Shown: positions 31,488 to 38,996, numbered from the stretch's first letter. The stretch: DNA of 44,847 bases from a virus (IMGVR_UViG_3300046500_000124:1-44847), one strand, 5' to 3'. Numbers and translations are program-made. The notes: generated by a model from the letters alone, not told the origin.

Positions 31488-31563
31488 GCCTGCCACTCCT
31501 GAGCCGGCCCGTTCGGTTGTCACGGGCTCGTGTACGGGTTTCCTTAAGCGCAGCAAGTGTACA

Positions 31564-31589
31564 ACACCGCAGGCCATCAACTGCGGTGT
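31564..31589. other. Hairpin upstream of the methyltransferase gene
   Basis: ACACCGCA (31564-31571) pairs perfectly with TGCGGTGT (31582-31589) with a 10-base loop. It lies about 77 bases upstream of the methyltransferase ATG, so on the reverse strand it would be in the 5' leader. No T tract follows on either strand. I see no gene between 31488 and 31712. Confidence 0.4.
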
Positions 31590-31628
31590 CCGTGGCCCCT
31601 GTCGTCAACCAAGAATTAAGACCAACCC

Positions 31629-31652
31629 AAGCCGCCATCGAGCGGCTTTTTT
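31629..31652 (+). terminator. Intrinsic terminator upstream of the lysis genes
   Basis: AAGCCGC (31629-31635) pairs with GCGGCTT (31642-31648), followed by T residues to 31652. A second, imperfect hairpin with five T follows at 31671-31695, so two terminators may stand in tandem before the lysis genes. Confidence 0.75.
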
Positions 31653-31712
31653 ACGTCCAGACCAAACCCAAGGCCGCCCACTGAGGCGCCTTTTTCATTT
31701 CCGGGGCTCTCC

Positions 31713-32015
31713 TTGAACCATCCACACCCGCACGGCGATGACCGCATCACCGCCCTGGAGCAACGCATGAGCACGATCGAGCAACAGGTCTTTGACTGGC
31801 GCGGCGAGCTATCCGCAAACACTGAGGCGACGTTACGCGTCGAGTTGAACACTCAGGAGTTGGTCGAACTGCTAAAGCTGGCCAAGGGCGGGATTGGATT
31901 CTTCACGGCGACCGGGCGGGTCATGCGGAAGCTCGTGGTTTGGTTTGGGCCTTTCCTGACGGTGGCGGGCGCCATCTGGGCGCTGGCGCATGGGAAGTTT
32001 CCGGGGCAAGGATGA
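31713..32015 (+). CDS. Holin-like protein with coiled coil and C-terminal membrane helix
   Basis: A TTG at 31713 with GGGG upstream gives 100 residues; an internal ATG at 31767 is an alternative. The N-terminal half is a coiled coil (RITALEQRMSTIEQQVFDWR), followed by one hydrophobic segment (LVVWFGPFLTVAGAIWALAH, near 73-92). It overlaps the lysozyme gene by 4 bases (ATGA). Position and topology suggest a holin or similar lysis-timing protein in the inner membrane. Confidence 0.6.
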   Translation: MNHPHPHGDDRITALEQRMSTIEQQVFDWRGELSANTEATLRVELNTQELVELLKLAKGGIGFFTATGRVMRKLVVWFGPFLTVAGAIWALAHGKFPGQG

Positions 32016-32458
32016 ACACCACACTTCTCGAGGCCGAACTGCGCTGCGATGAAGGCGTGCGCTACTGGCCGTACAAGGACACCAAAGGCATTCAGACAAC
32101 CGGCGTCGGCCACAACCTGCAAGCCAAGCCTTTGCCATCGAACTGGGCCTACCCGCTGACGCCAGCACAGGTCACCCAACTGCTCGAGCAAGACATCGCC
32201 GACACGTTCGCCAATCTGGACCGAAACCTTCCTTGGTGGCGCCAGCTCGACGAGGTTCGCCAGCGCGTCATTGCGAACATGTGCTTCAACCTCGGTATCG
32301 GTAAATTACTTGGCTTCAAGAACACGCTTGCGGCCATGCAGCGGGGCTCGTATGCCGTAGCTGCGGCGGGTATGAAGGCCAGTGATTGGCATGGCCAGGT
32401 GGGCGCTCGAGCGGTGCGACTGTGCTCCGCAATGGAAACCGGCGTCATGCCCGCGTAA
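32012..32458 (+). CDS. Endolysin, T4 lysozyme-type (GH24)
   Basis: E14, D23 and T29 stand with the spacing of the T4 lysozyme triad (E11, D20, T26), in CDEGVRYWPYKDTKGIQTTG. Length (148 residues) fits the family, with the C-terminal helical core WRQLDEVRQRVIANMCFNLG. It lacks a signal peptide, so it depends on a holin. The ATG overlaps the holin-like gene's stop. It cuts peptidoglycan at the end of infection. Confidence 0.92.
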   Translation: MNTTLLEAELRCDEGVRYWPYKDTKGIQTTGVGHNLQAKPLPSNWAYPLTPAQVTQLLEQDIADTFANLDRNLPWWRQLDEVRQRVIANMCFNLGIGKLLGFKNTLAAMQRGSYAVAAAGMKASDWHGQVGARAVRLCSAMETGVMPA

Positions 32459-32513
32459 ATATCTGCTACACGAATATTTGCAGAATATCTGCCACACGCA
32501 TAAACCTCATCCA

Positions 32514-32538
32514 GCCCGCCCAGTGCGGGCGTTTTCGT
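32514..32538 (+). terminator. Intrinsic terminator after the lysozyme gene
   Basis: GCCCGC (32514-32519) pairs with GCGGGC (32525-32530) around CCAGT, followed by GTTTTCGTTT. The gap 32459-32513 also contains three copies of AATATYTGC (32458, 32473 and 32484). Confidence 0.7.
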
Positions 32539-32553
32539 TTCTGGAGCCAATGA

Positions 32554-33117
32554 ATGAACGCTTCCCAGTCTGGTGTGGGCGTAGCCCTGTCCGCTTACTG
32601 CGCCCTCTACAACAGTGGCTCACTGGTTTTCCTGACGGGGACGATGCCCGCGACCCCCGAAACGGCGCTTAGCGGCAACACGACGTTATGTACTGGCGTC
32701 TATTCGGCTACTGCCTACGGCGCACCCTCTTTCAGCACCCCAAATATGGTCACGACCGCGAGTTTCACGGCGGGCTCGTATAACCCGGTTGCCGGGGGCT
32801 CATGCACCTTTGCTCGCGGCTACAAGTCGGATGGCACCACGGTTGAGGGTGACTTCACGGTCGGCTCCGCATGGATCGCCTCGCAGGCCGTGGTGCTTGG
32901 CCAGTACTGTACATCCAGCGGCAATACGTACAAATGCACGACTGCTGGCACGTCGAGCACCACAACGCCGAGTGGCACGACGACCTTTACAGACGGCACT
33001 GCTGTCTGGACGTATCAGGGCGCCGGCCAGCTTTTCGACGTCCTGATTTCTAACCCGATTATTCAATTGGGCGTCCCCGTCAGTGTGTCGCAGACGATGA
33101 AGATGCCTGCGGTCTGA
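32554..33117 (+). CDS. Phage surface/fibre-like protein (187 aa)
   Basis: The product is Ser, Thr, Gly and Ala rich with beta character (VGVALSAYCALYNSGSLVFL at the start). A C-terminal WIASQAVVLGQYCTSSGNTY / YKCTTAGTSS / WTYQGAG segment resembles short carbohydrate-binding repeats found in phage fibres. It begins an operon with the two following fibre-like genes. GGAGCC precedes the ATG. It probably forms part of the virion surface. Confidence 0.55.
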   Translation: MNASQSGVGVALSAYCALYNSGSLVFLTGTMPATPETALSGNTTLCTGVYSATAYGAPSFSTPNMVTTASFTAGSYNPVAGGSCTFARGYKSDGTTVEGDFTVGSAWIASQAVVLGQYCTSSGNTYKCTTAGTSSTTTPSGTTTFTDGTAVWTYQGAGQLFDVLISNPIIQLGVPVSVSQTMKMPAV

Positions 33118-33140
33118 TAACTCACGTTTGAGGGTTCACT

Positions 33141-34577
33141 GTGGGTAGCCTATCCGGTTCAACCGTTGTCAACACGTCCGCGGTAAATCTCTCGTCGCCC
33201 GCGCAGACGGACTGGATCCAGTTCCCGCAGAGCGCGACCGCCCCCAACCGAAAGAGTGGCGGAGGCTCGACCATCTCTTTGCCTACCGCTATCGGTACTG
33301 GCGTCACGCTTGGCGGCTATGGGCCCGATGTACGCAGCGTCACTTGGACAGACGGCACGCCGACCGCCAGCGCCACGAGCGGGGACGGGATCTTCACCCC
33401 GGCGTCAGGTTCGGCGGTGGTCGGCAATGGGCTTCAGTTCACCGTCCCCGCCGATACCACGACACGCACAGTCGTCATTGCGTGGGGGATGTACGGCGGC
33501 GACACTGGGGCGAATACTGCTGCCGCGAAGCTGGTCGCCACACTGTCGGATGGCAGCGCTACTGCGGTAACGCACACGCCCACTGGTGTAGCGGCTGGCG
33601 TATCCACTGACTATCTCACGACGCTCACGTACAGCGCAAACAGCGCGAGTCAGACGCTCAATCTCGCAGTTACGCTAACCACGGTCAACGCGGGTGCCGG
33701 GAACTTCTGTAACGTCACGGTCCAAGCTGCGAAGGTGCTTGCGTCGGCGAGCAATAGCGCAGTCGCAAGCGGAACGCTGGGAGGTCTGAACTCGTCGGCT
33801 ACCGCCGCCTCATCCCGTTCCGCATTGGCCTCCGGAACACTGGGGGCATTCGCATCTTCTGCGACAGCGGTAATCGCCGCAGCGGCTGTTTCGATGTCGT
33901 CGCTCGGCGGCCTGTCTTCGCAGGGAGTCGTATCACAGTCGCGCATAGCTTCGGCGGCGAGTGTGATGGGTGCCGTTTCGTCTAGCGGCACTGGCGCGCA
34001 ATCTCGGACCGGTGCCGCGAACAGTTCACTTGGCGCACTCTCGTCGAGCGCCATTGCAAGCAACACATCGAACACAACGGCAGTTGCAACTTCAGTTCTA
34101 GGGGCGCTTTCTTCAAGCGGGCAGGCCGTGCAGGCATCGTCTGCAGCGGCTTCGCCGGCACTCGGCGCACTTGCGTCGGGCATCACAGGAACGCAGCATC
34201 GCTCCGCGGCGGCAAACAGTTCGCTTTCGTTGCTTGCTGCGGGATCGGCGACACAGAATTTGGCGGCGAATGTCGGATCAACGCTTGGTGCGCTGTCATC
34301 CAGTGCATCAGTGATTGCTGTCCCGAACAATTGGGCCATAGCATCCGGCGCCCTAGGCGCCTTGCAGTCGGCCGGTTCGCTTGCCTGCTTGCAGAGCGCT
34401 TATATATCGACCGGACTAGGCGCGCTGTCGTCATCGGTTGAAGCTCGTTCGATTCCGCCGATCGTCCTTGATGCGGACATCTACCACGTCTACGCAGAGA
34501 ACCGCTTATTCGCGGTCGCAGGCGAAACACGGACCTACGCCGTGCTACCTGAAACACGAGTGTTCAAAGTCGGATAA
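33141..34577 (+). CDS. Ser/Ala-rich repeat fibre-like protein (478 aa)
   Basis: The GTG at 33141 follows GAGGG. The first 200 residues are beta-rich (SVTWTDGTPTASATSGDGIF). Residues about 205-430 carry about ten tandem repeats of roughly 23 residues centred on SSLGALSSS or LGALASG. The C-terminal 40 residues (YHVYAENRLFAVAGETRTYA) differ. Repeats of this kind could form a triple-stranded or beta-solenoid fibre shaft. The repeat DNA also creates long antisense open frames, which I do not call genes. Confidence 0.6.
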   Translation: MGSLSGSTVVNTSAVNLSSPAQTDWIQFPQSATAPNRKSGGGSTISLPTAIGTGVTLGGYGPDVRSVTWTDGTPTASATSGDGIFTPASGSAVVGNGLQFTVPADTTTRTVVIAWGMYGGDTGANTAAAKLVATLSDGSATAVTHTPTGVAAGVSTDYLTTLTYSANSASQTLNLAVTLTTVNAGAGNFCNVTVQAAKVLASASNSAVASGTLGGLNSSATAASSRSALASGTLGAFASSATAVIAAAAVSMSSLGGLSSQGVVSQSRIASAASVMGAVSSSGTGAQSRTGAANSSLGALSSSAIASNTSNTTAVATSVLGALSSSGQAVQASSAAASPALGALASGITGTQHRSAAANSSLSLLAAGSATQNLAANVGSTLGALSSSASVIAVPNNWAIASGALGALQSAGSLACLQSAYISTGLGALSSSVEARSIPPIVLDADIYHVYAENRLFAVAGETRTYAVLPETRVFKVG

Positions 34578-34602
34578 CAGGCCGCACGGCCAGGAACTAA
34601 CC

Positions 34603-34887
34603 ATGGTTGGCCTTCCAAACAATCGCATCTCGCCGAAAGACCCGATAGCGAACCTTCCCTATGCGTTCGAGTGGGCCGCCGAGCTGGCGCTCGGCGCAAC
34701 GCTGACGCAGGCAACGATCACCGTTCCGACCGGCATCACGCTATCTCAAGCTGGCGTCATCGAAGGAACGCAAGTCGTGTTCTGGCTATCCGGCGGAACG
34801 ACCGGCGTCGCCTACGAAATCGCATGCGTCATCACTGATAGCACCGGCGCCACGAATCGGAAGTGGTTCCTGCTGCAAGTCACCTGA
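34603..34887 (+). CDS. Small Ig-like structural protein (94 aa)
   Basis: The ATG at 34603 has AGGA about 8 bases upstream. The product opens NRISPKDPIANLPYAFEWAA and continues with a beta-sandwich-like pattern (GVAYEIACVITDSTGATNRK ending WFLLQVT), as in small phage fibre-to-tail or decoration proteins. It ends the fibre-like trio before a strong terminator. Confidence 0.55.
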   Translation: MVGLPNNRISPKDPIANLPYAFEWAAELALGATLTQATITVPTGITLSQAGVIEGTQVVFWLSGGTTGVAYEIACVITDSTGATNRKWFLLQVT

Positions 34888-34908
34888 TCTAGTCCCACTC
34901 CTTATGAG

Positions 34909-34931
34909 GCCCGCGTTTGCGGGCTTTTTTT
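34909..34931 (+). terminator. Intrinsic terminator touching the next start codon
   Basis: GCCCGC (34909-34914) pairs with GCGGGC (34919-34924) around GTTT, followed by seven T. The ATG of the next gene begins at 34932, the base after the T tract. Confidence 0.85.
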
Positions 34932-35438
34932 ATGCCCGTAGAAACCGCGCACGAACTCAAAGACACACTCACCGCTGACTATTTCGTTCCCGGTCACGAA
35001 GAGCGCAAGACGACTGCCCTCTTCGAGCGCTCAAAGAAGTTGCTGAACGAGCGTGAAGGCGGTCGCTGCTTCGTCACCAACATGACCGCAGAGGAACTGG
35101 GCGCACCGCTTCAAGCGCATCACTTTCCTGTAGAGCGTTGCTTTGCGACGGCATGGGACTGGCCACGTTTCGCAGAGGATTGCCGCGCTGGCATATGGGG
35201 CCCGCATGCACAAGCGTTCGATTGGGATTCGTTCCTGTCTGCGAAGCCCTTCGACCCCTACCGCTTCGTCGACGACATGACCGTCAACGGCATGTTGCTC
35301 GGCCTTGGCCCGCATATTGGAAAGGACCAAGGAATTCACAGATTGCCCTTCCCCGTTTGGCTGTTCACCAAGTACGCGGTCGAGGGCTATCAATTCTCCC
35401 CGACCGAAGTCATCCATCACGATCCGGAGCATCTATGA
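34932..35438 (+). CDS. HNH-like hypothetical protein (168 aa)
   Basis: The frame starts right after the terminator T tract, so its ribosome site could only be GCGGG within the stem. The sequence has CFVTNMTAEELGAPLQAHHF PVERCFA, with a Cys and paired His reminiscent of an HNH fold, but the second metal ligands are unclear. The rest (FAEDCRAGIWGPHAQAFDWD) is acidic and aromatic. The stop overlaps the next ATG (ATGA). It may be a nuclease or a structural relative. Confidence 0.5.
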   Translation: MPVETAHELKDTLTADYFVPGHEERKTTALFERSKKLLNEREGGRCFVTNMTAEELGAPLQAHHFPVERCFATAWDWPRFAEDCRAGIWGPHAQAFDWDSFLSAKPFDPYRFVDDMTVNGMLLGLGPHIGKDQGIHRLPFPVWLFTKYAVEGYQFSPTEVIHHDPEHL

Positions 35439-35656
35439 ACCAAACCTCTGCCGTCGTCACTGGCGGCGTAGCAATCTCGACTGCCACGCTAATGCCCGCC
35501 GTCGAATGGGCGCTCGGTCTCGCGTTTCACGTTCCTGTGCCGCCAAGCGTTTCGTCTCTCGTCGCCGGTCTTCTGGTGGCGGGCTCGCATTACGCGCTCA
35601 ACTATCTGTCCGCGCGCGCTGCTGCCAAACAACCCGCCACTCCGCCCGCGCAGTAA
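35435..35656 (+). CDS. Small membrane protein, holin-like (73 aa)
   Basis: Two hydrophobic segments are visible (VAISTATLMPAVEWALGLAF and SLVAGLLVAGSHYALNYL) with a short loop, and a Pro/Ala-rich tail. This is the pattern of class II holins. It starts overlapping the preceding stop. A second holin-like gene exists at 31713, so one may be an antiholin or have another membrane role. Confidence 0.55.
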   Translation: MNQTSAVVTGGVAISTATLMPAVEWALGLAFHVPVPPSVSSLVAGLLVAGSHYALNYLSARAAAKQPATPPAQ

Positions 35657-35680
35657 CTCCCTCTCCCGAAGGTTCTCACC

Positions 35681-36115
35681 ATGAAATCAAAACTTATGCT
35701 GCTTGCGGCAGGCTTCGCCGCGCTCGCTTTCGCCGGTTGCGCATCCGTCACCCAGAACGCCGCGACCTTCCAGGCCCAAGTCGCTAAGGCCTGCTCCGTC
35801 GTCCAGCCGACTGCAATGTCCGTTGCCGCAATGACGACCGACCCAGTTCAAAAGGCCGTGCTCGACAAGTTCGTCACCGATAACGCCGCGGTCTGCGCTG
35901 CCAGTGCATCAGTCGATCCGTCGACCGTCACGAACCTGATCAACACGTCGATTCCCGCGGCGATTCAGGTTATCGCCCTGATCCCGATTGACGACTCGGC
36001 AAAGATGACCGTGCAGATTGGCCTGATCGCATTCCAGACCGCTCTGTCGGCCGCGTTGCTTCAGTACGGTTCGCCGGTCGCTCCGGTTCCTGCTTCGGGC
36101 GCGGTCGCATCGTGA
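35681..36115 (+). CDS. Lipoprotein (144 aa)
   Basis: The signal sequence (MKSKLMLLAAGFAALAFAGC) ends in a lipobox AGC, so the mature protein is probably anchored by lipid at Cys20. The rest is Ala-rich and helical (AIQVIALIPIDDSAKMTVQI). It follows a holin-like gene, so an outer-membrane spanin subunit is possible, but no inner-membrane partner is evident. It could also be a lysogenic surface protein. GAAGG precedes the ATG. The GTG of the next gene overlaps its stop. Confidence 0.7.
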   Translation: MKSKLMLLAAGFAALAFAGCASVTQNAATFQAQVAKACSVVQPTAMSVAAMTTDPVQKAVLDKFVTDNAAVCAASASVDPSTVTNLINTSIPAAIQVIALIPIDDSAKMTVQIGLIAFQTALSAALLQYGSPVAPVPASGAVAS

Positions 36116-36486
36116 GCAAGTTTCTGACTGGCTTGCAAGTTGAGCTCGTCAGCGATGCCACAAACAGCGGGCGTGGGACTTGGCGTCTCACCGCCCCGCT
36201 TGTCTATCAGTCCGACGTGGCAAAGCAGACGTTCACGGTACCAGCGGGATTCGAAACTGACTTCAGTTCAGTCCCAAGAACTCCGGTTGCATTTCTATTG
36301 ACGGCCGATTCTGCTCACGAGGCAAGCGTCGTTCATGACGCGCTCTATTCGTTCCATTGGGTGCCGCGCGACGTAGCAGATGAGGTGCTTCGCGAGGCTT
36401 CGCTAGTTTCGGGCGTCCCAGCATGGCGTGCGGCCCTCATGTTTTATGGAGTTCGCCTATTCGGCGGCTCTCACTGGAACTCCTGA
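36112..36486 (+). CDS. DUF1353 family protein (124 aa)
   Basis: The GTG at 36112 overlaps the upstream stop. The family signature is clear: TFTVPAGFETDFSSVPR, then HEASVVHDALYS and DEVLREASLVSGVPAWRAAL. DUF1353 proteins occur in many phages near lysis or fibre genes; their role is not established to my knowledge. The conserved His and Asp suggest a metal or hydrolase-like site. Confidence 0.8.
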   Translation: MSKFLTGLQVELVSDATNSGRGTWRLTAPLVYQSDVAKQTFTVPAGFETDFSSVPRTPVAFLLTADSAHEASVVHDALYSFHWVPRDVADEVLREASLVSGVPAWRAALMFYGVRLFGGSHWNS

Positions 36487-36487
36487 C

Positions 36488-37231
36488 ATGCACGCACATT
36501 TCAAACTAGGCAAGCAATTGCCGAAGGCAGACCCGCGCGTGCCGCATCTGTCGAAGCACATGATGGCAGTGCAGGCTGCACGATCCGTCGATTGGACGAA
36601 GGCCGTCAAGTCGTGGGGAATGCTCGCAAACGACCTCCATGGTTGCTGTACCGCGGCCGCCGTCTATCACCTGATCCAACTTTGGCTGGCCAATAACAGC
36701 TTTGATTTCGAGCCGACCGACGCCGAGACGTTGGAGTTGTATGCGGCCACGTCAGGCTATCCGAAGGTCGACGAAGGGGCTGTCGAGATGGATGTGCTCC
36801 GCCATTGGAGCCTCGTTGGCGTGCCGTCGTCGATCGGCACCGACACCGTGTCTTTCGCATCGCTCAACCCGCGCGATCTGAACGAACTTCGGCTATCGGT
36901 GCAGTATTTCGGCGGCGTCTATCTGGGCGTAGCTTTGCCTCTGACGGCGCAGACCCAGAATGTTTGGGACGTCATTCCCGGGGCCCCTGAAGCCCTGAGC
37001 GAGCCGAATAGCTGGGGCGGCCATGCCATCTGTGCCGTTGCCTACGATGAGGAAACCTTCACGGTCGTCACGTGGGGCAAACTCGTCAAGGTGACGAACG
37101 CCTTCATGCGGAAGTATTGCGACGAGGCATATGCAGTCGTCTCGCGTGATTGGCTCGCCAACTCTGGTATCTCGCCACCAGGATTTAACTGGGAAGGATT
37201 GCAGCGAGAATTGCAAGCCATTCAGGCCTGA
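36488..37231 (+). CDS. Papain-like (cysteine protease fold) protein (247 aa)
   Basis: The ATG at 36488 follows the DUF1353 stop by one base. Residues about 48-60 read NDLHGCCTAAAVYHL, a catalytic-type Cys at the start of a helix. SWGGHAICAVAYD near 176-188 has the GGHA histidine motif, and VTWGKL near 195 recalls the NSWG of C1 proteases, but with Thr where Asn stands. Start, fold and triad order fit a papain-like peptidase or an inactive relative. Its substrate is unknown. Confidence 0.55.
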   Translation: MHAHFKLGKQLPKADPRVPHLSKHMMAVQAARSVDWTKAVKSWGMLANDLHGCCTAAAVYHLIQLWLANNSFDFEPTDAETLELYAATSGYPKVDEGAVEMDVLRHWSLVGVPSSIGTDTVSFASLNPRDLNELRLSVQYFGGVYLGVALPLTAQTQNVWDVIPGAPEALSEPNSWGGHAICAVAYDEETFTVVTWGKLVKVTNAFMRKYCDEAYAVVSRDWLANSGISPPGFNWEGLQRELQAIQA

Positions 37232-37324
37232 TTCCAGTCGTAAATTGAGTAGTAATCCTATTTAATTTAACTATGACGACAGGCTTGCGGCTGTAAACAC
37301 GCTTAACAAGTGGTAGTCTGTACG

Positions 37325-37415
37325 TGGAGTGAATGTCTAGGCGACGGCCTAGGCAGGCTTGGTATGCGATGCCATAGGACTAGCTTCGCTCGCCGGTTCG
37401 AATCCGGCCACTCCG
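37325..37415 (+). tRNA. tRNA-like element, non-canonical
   Basis: TGGAGTG (37325-37331) pairs with CACTCCG (37409-37415) like an acceptor stem, and GCCGG-TTCGAAT-CCGGC (37392-37408) is a canonical T arm. The 91-base length fits a class II tRNA. But the D-arm place holds a 9-bp hairpin (37334-37355), and the next hairpin has only a 3-base loop (37360-37374), so no proper anticodon arm is seen. It may be a degenerate tRNA, a tRNA mimic, or a relic. The surrounding 37232-37467 has no gene; an AT-rich stretch at 37245-37275 could hold a promoter. Confidence 0.4.
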
Positions 37416-37467
37416 CCCTATCTGTTGTATCCCGTCCGAGGCATTGCGCTTCGGGCGGCACCCCTAT

Positions 37468-37746
37468 CTAGTCCGTATTGCGCGGCGCCATATCAATCTC
37501 AAAGCGACTTGTCTCGAATCGGTGCGTGTCACCCATGCCGCCGCGCAAGTGGAAATTCTCGAAGTCATCGATCATTGCTGACTGAATGAAATGTGCCACA
37601 GTGCCGTCGATGCGTTCCAATGCCACCATAATCCGAGGAGAGCGCGTCAGATAGGCGGCAATGCCGTTGGCGCGTTCTTCTATGCCGCCAGGCAGCGGCC
37701 CATAGCGAAACCCGTCTATCACTTGCTGCACAGTTGGTTCGTCCAT
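37468..37746 (-). CDS. Small hypothetical protein (92 aa)
   Basis: The ATG at 37746 has GGGAGG close upstream. The product (MDEPTVQQVIDGFRYGPLPG, then DFENFHLRGGMGDTHRFETS) has no signal or membrane segment. It is the last gene of the reverse-strand operon starting at 38971. A perfect 12-bp palindrome (GCGCCTAGGCGC, 37757-37768) lies just upstream. The function is unknown. Confidence 0.6.
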   Translation of the reverse strand: MDEPTVQQVIDGFRYGPLPGGIEERANGIAAYLTRSPRIMVALERIDGTVAHFIQSAMIDDFENFHLRGGMGDTHRFETSRFEIDMAPRNTD

Positions 37747-37771
37747 CCCGCCTCCCGCGCCTAGGCGCACA

Positions 37772-38071
37772 TCAATCCAGATTAGCCCGCACGGCATCGC
37801 GGACATGGTTGGGCTTGGATTCGTCGGCTGGTGCGGGCGGTTTATTGGCTAACAGCCACGCGTCGAGATATTCGCCCGTGGCTATGGCGGGAGTGAGGGC
37901 AATCACGGTTTGCTCCCACAGCCTCATCATCAGGCGCGCACGGTAATCGGCGTCTGTCTCGATCCCGTCGCGAGGCAAGTCTATGCCGCGCATCGCACCA
38001 ATCGAGTCAAGCCCATGGCCAGACTCGATAAGCACCGTCTGGCGTGGATCGATCAAAGTCAAACTCAGCAT
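37772..38071 (-). CDS. Hypothetical protein (99 aa)
   Basis: The ATG at 38071 follows GGGGAGGGG; a GTG one codon earlier is the alternative. The product is acidic with an RARLMMRLWEQTVIALTPAI helix and a Pro/Lys-rich C-terminus. No family is recognised. It is spaced 25 bases from the downstream gene start and lies in the same reverse operon. Confidence 0.6.
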   Translation of the reverse strand: MLSLTLIDPRQTVLIESGHGLDSIGAMRGIDLPRDGIETDADYRARLMMRLWEQTVIALTPAIATGEYLDAWLLANKPPAPADESKPNHVRDAVRANLD

Positions 38072-38106
38072 CACCCCTCCCCTAGCCCAGCCTAGCTGGC
38101 GCGTCT

Positions 38107-38454
38107 TTAGCCTGCCTCAAATGGCGGCGCATCCTTAATCCACCGCAATACTTCCTGTCGTTCGCTGAACTTGGGCGCATGAGCCCATGCAGTGAAACGT
38201 TCTTCCCACTCGCCCCACTGATAATCGTCCAGGTCGAACTCTTCGTCGATTTCGCCGGGCCTGTCCTCGTGCAGAAACGCGAATATCAGTTCTCTGCCGC
38301 CCCAGAACGCCACAGCAAAATCTGTCATGTCTGCTGTCGTGCCAATGGGCAGATCGCGCAACAGCATCGAGAGTTGCGATTTGAAGTTTTCGAGTTTCAC
38401 GAGGGTCTCCTGAGGGTGCGGATTATCAGCAGGAACCGGACCCAGGGTGCTCAT
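38107..38454 (-). CDS. Acidic hypothetical protein (115 aa)
   Basis: The ATG at 38454 overlaps the stop of the gene upstream (ATGA). The sequence has a strongly acidic, Trp-rich stretch (GEIDEEFDLDDYQWGEWEER) and a C-terminal APKFSERQEVLRWIKDAPPF. A DNA-mimic or inhibitor role would fit such acidity but is only a guess. Confidence 0.6.
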   Translation of the reverse strand: MSTLGPVPADNPHPQETLVKLENFKSQLSMLLRDLPIGTTADMTDFAVAFWGGRELIFAFLHEDRPGEIDEEFDLDDYQWGEWEERFTAWAHAPKFSERQEVLRWIKDAPPFEAG

Positions 38455-38666
38455 TTAGCCGAATCCTGAGCCGCCCCGAACCCGGACTCATCGTAGCACC
38501 GCCGAGCCGCCTCGAGCTCGGTATCGCCCGTCCAATACTGGCCGTCGTTGGACCTCATCCCGCCCGCCGTCCGCTGCCCGACGCATGCGATGTATTGCCT
38601 GCCGAGTTCCGAATCCTCAATGTAGGCAGTAACGATACCAAACTGGTTCAGGTCATCTAGCGTCAT
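38451..38666 (-). CDS. Hypothetical protein (71 aa)
   Basis: The ATG at 38666 has GGAGG 5 bases upstream and lies 2 bases after the preceding stop; a GTG at 38672 is less likely. The product (MTLDDLNQFGIVTAYIEDSE) has a C-terminal helix rich in Glu and Ala. It may be a small regulatory or anti-host protein. No family is recognised. Confidence 0.6.
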   Translation of the reverse strand: MTLDDLNQFGIVTAYIEDSELGRQYIACVGQRTAGGMRSNDGQYWTGDTELEAARRCYDESGFGAAQDSAK

Positions 38667-38668
38667 AT

Positions 38669-38971
38669 TCACCTCCGTTCGTTCTTCCGCCGTTCCTCTA
38701 TCCTGCGCACGCTCTCATCAATGCGCCGCTGCTGCCGCGGTGTCGGCAGATCGCGGAGGCACGGTTCAGTATCTAGCTCGCGCACGAAACAATCCCACAC
38801 CACCTGAGCAACCGGTGCGCATCCGGCGCACATCTGCCGGATCTGATCGGCCCGACGCACAATTCCGTGCAGCCTTCGTATCTCGCGAAGCAGTTGCAGG
38901 ACTGCGGGCGTCGGATTCCGGTCGTAGATTTCGGCCAGTTGGGCGGCGGTCAGGGGTGTGCGGTCAGGCAT
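38669..38971 (-). CDS. Hypothetical protein next to the SOS box (100 aa)
   Basis: The ATG at 38971 starts the reverse operon, 9 bases from the SOS box at 38981. The product is basic and Cys-containing (QIRQMCAGCAPVAQVVWDCF near the middle, RIDESVRRIEERRKNERR at the end), with a CxxC pair that may bind zinc. LexA bound to the box would block this start or its promoter. The function is unknown. Confidence 0.6.
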   Translation of the reverse strand: MPDRTPLTAAQLAEIYDRNPTPAVLQLLREIRRLHGIVRRADQIRQMCAGCAPVAQVVWDCFVRELDTEPCLRDLPTPRQQRRIDESVRRIEERRKNERR

Positions 38972-38980
38972 GGCGAAACA

Positions 38981-38996
38981 CTGTATAAAAACACAG
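38981..38996. promoter_or_regulatory. LexA-type SOS box
   Basis: CTGT-N8-ACAG is exact (38981-38984 and 38993-38996), and the surrounding CACTGTATAAAAACACAGTA differs little from the TACTGTATATATATACAGTA consensus. It lies in the 85-base gap between the reverse operon and the SRAP gene at 39057, so it could control both. Confidence 0.7.

Noticed and set aside
33650-34339. Reverse-strand frame opposite the Ser/Ala repeat gene
   Set aside because: It is the complement of the repeat codons, with low-complexity Asp/Ala sequence and no ribosome site.
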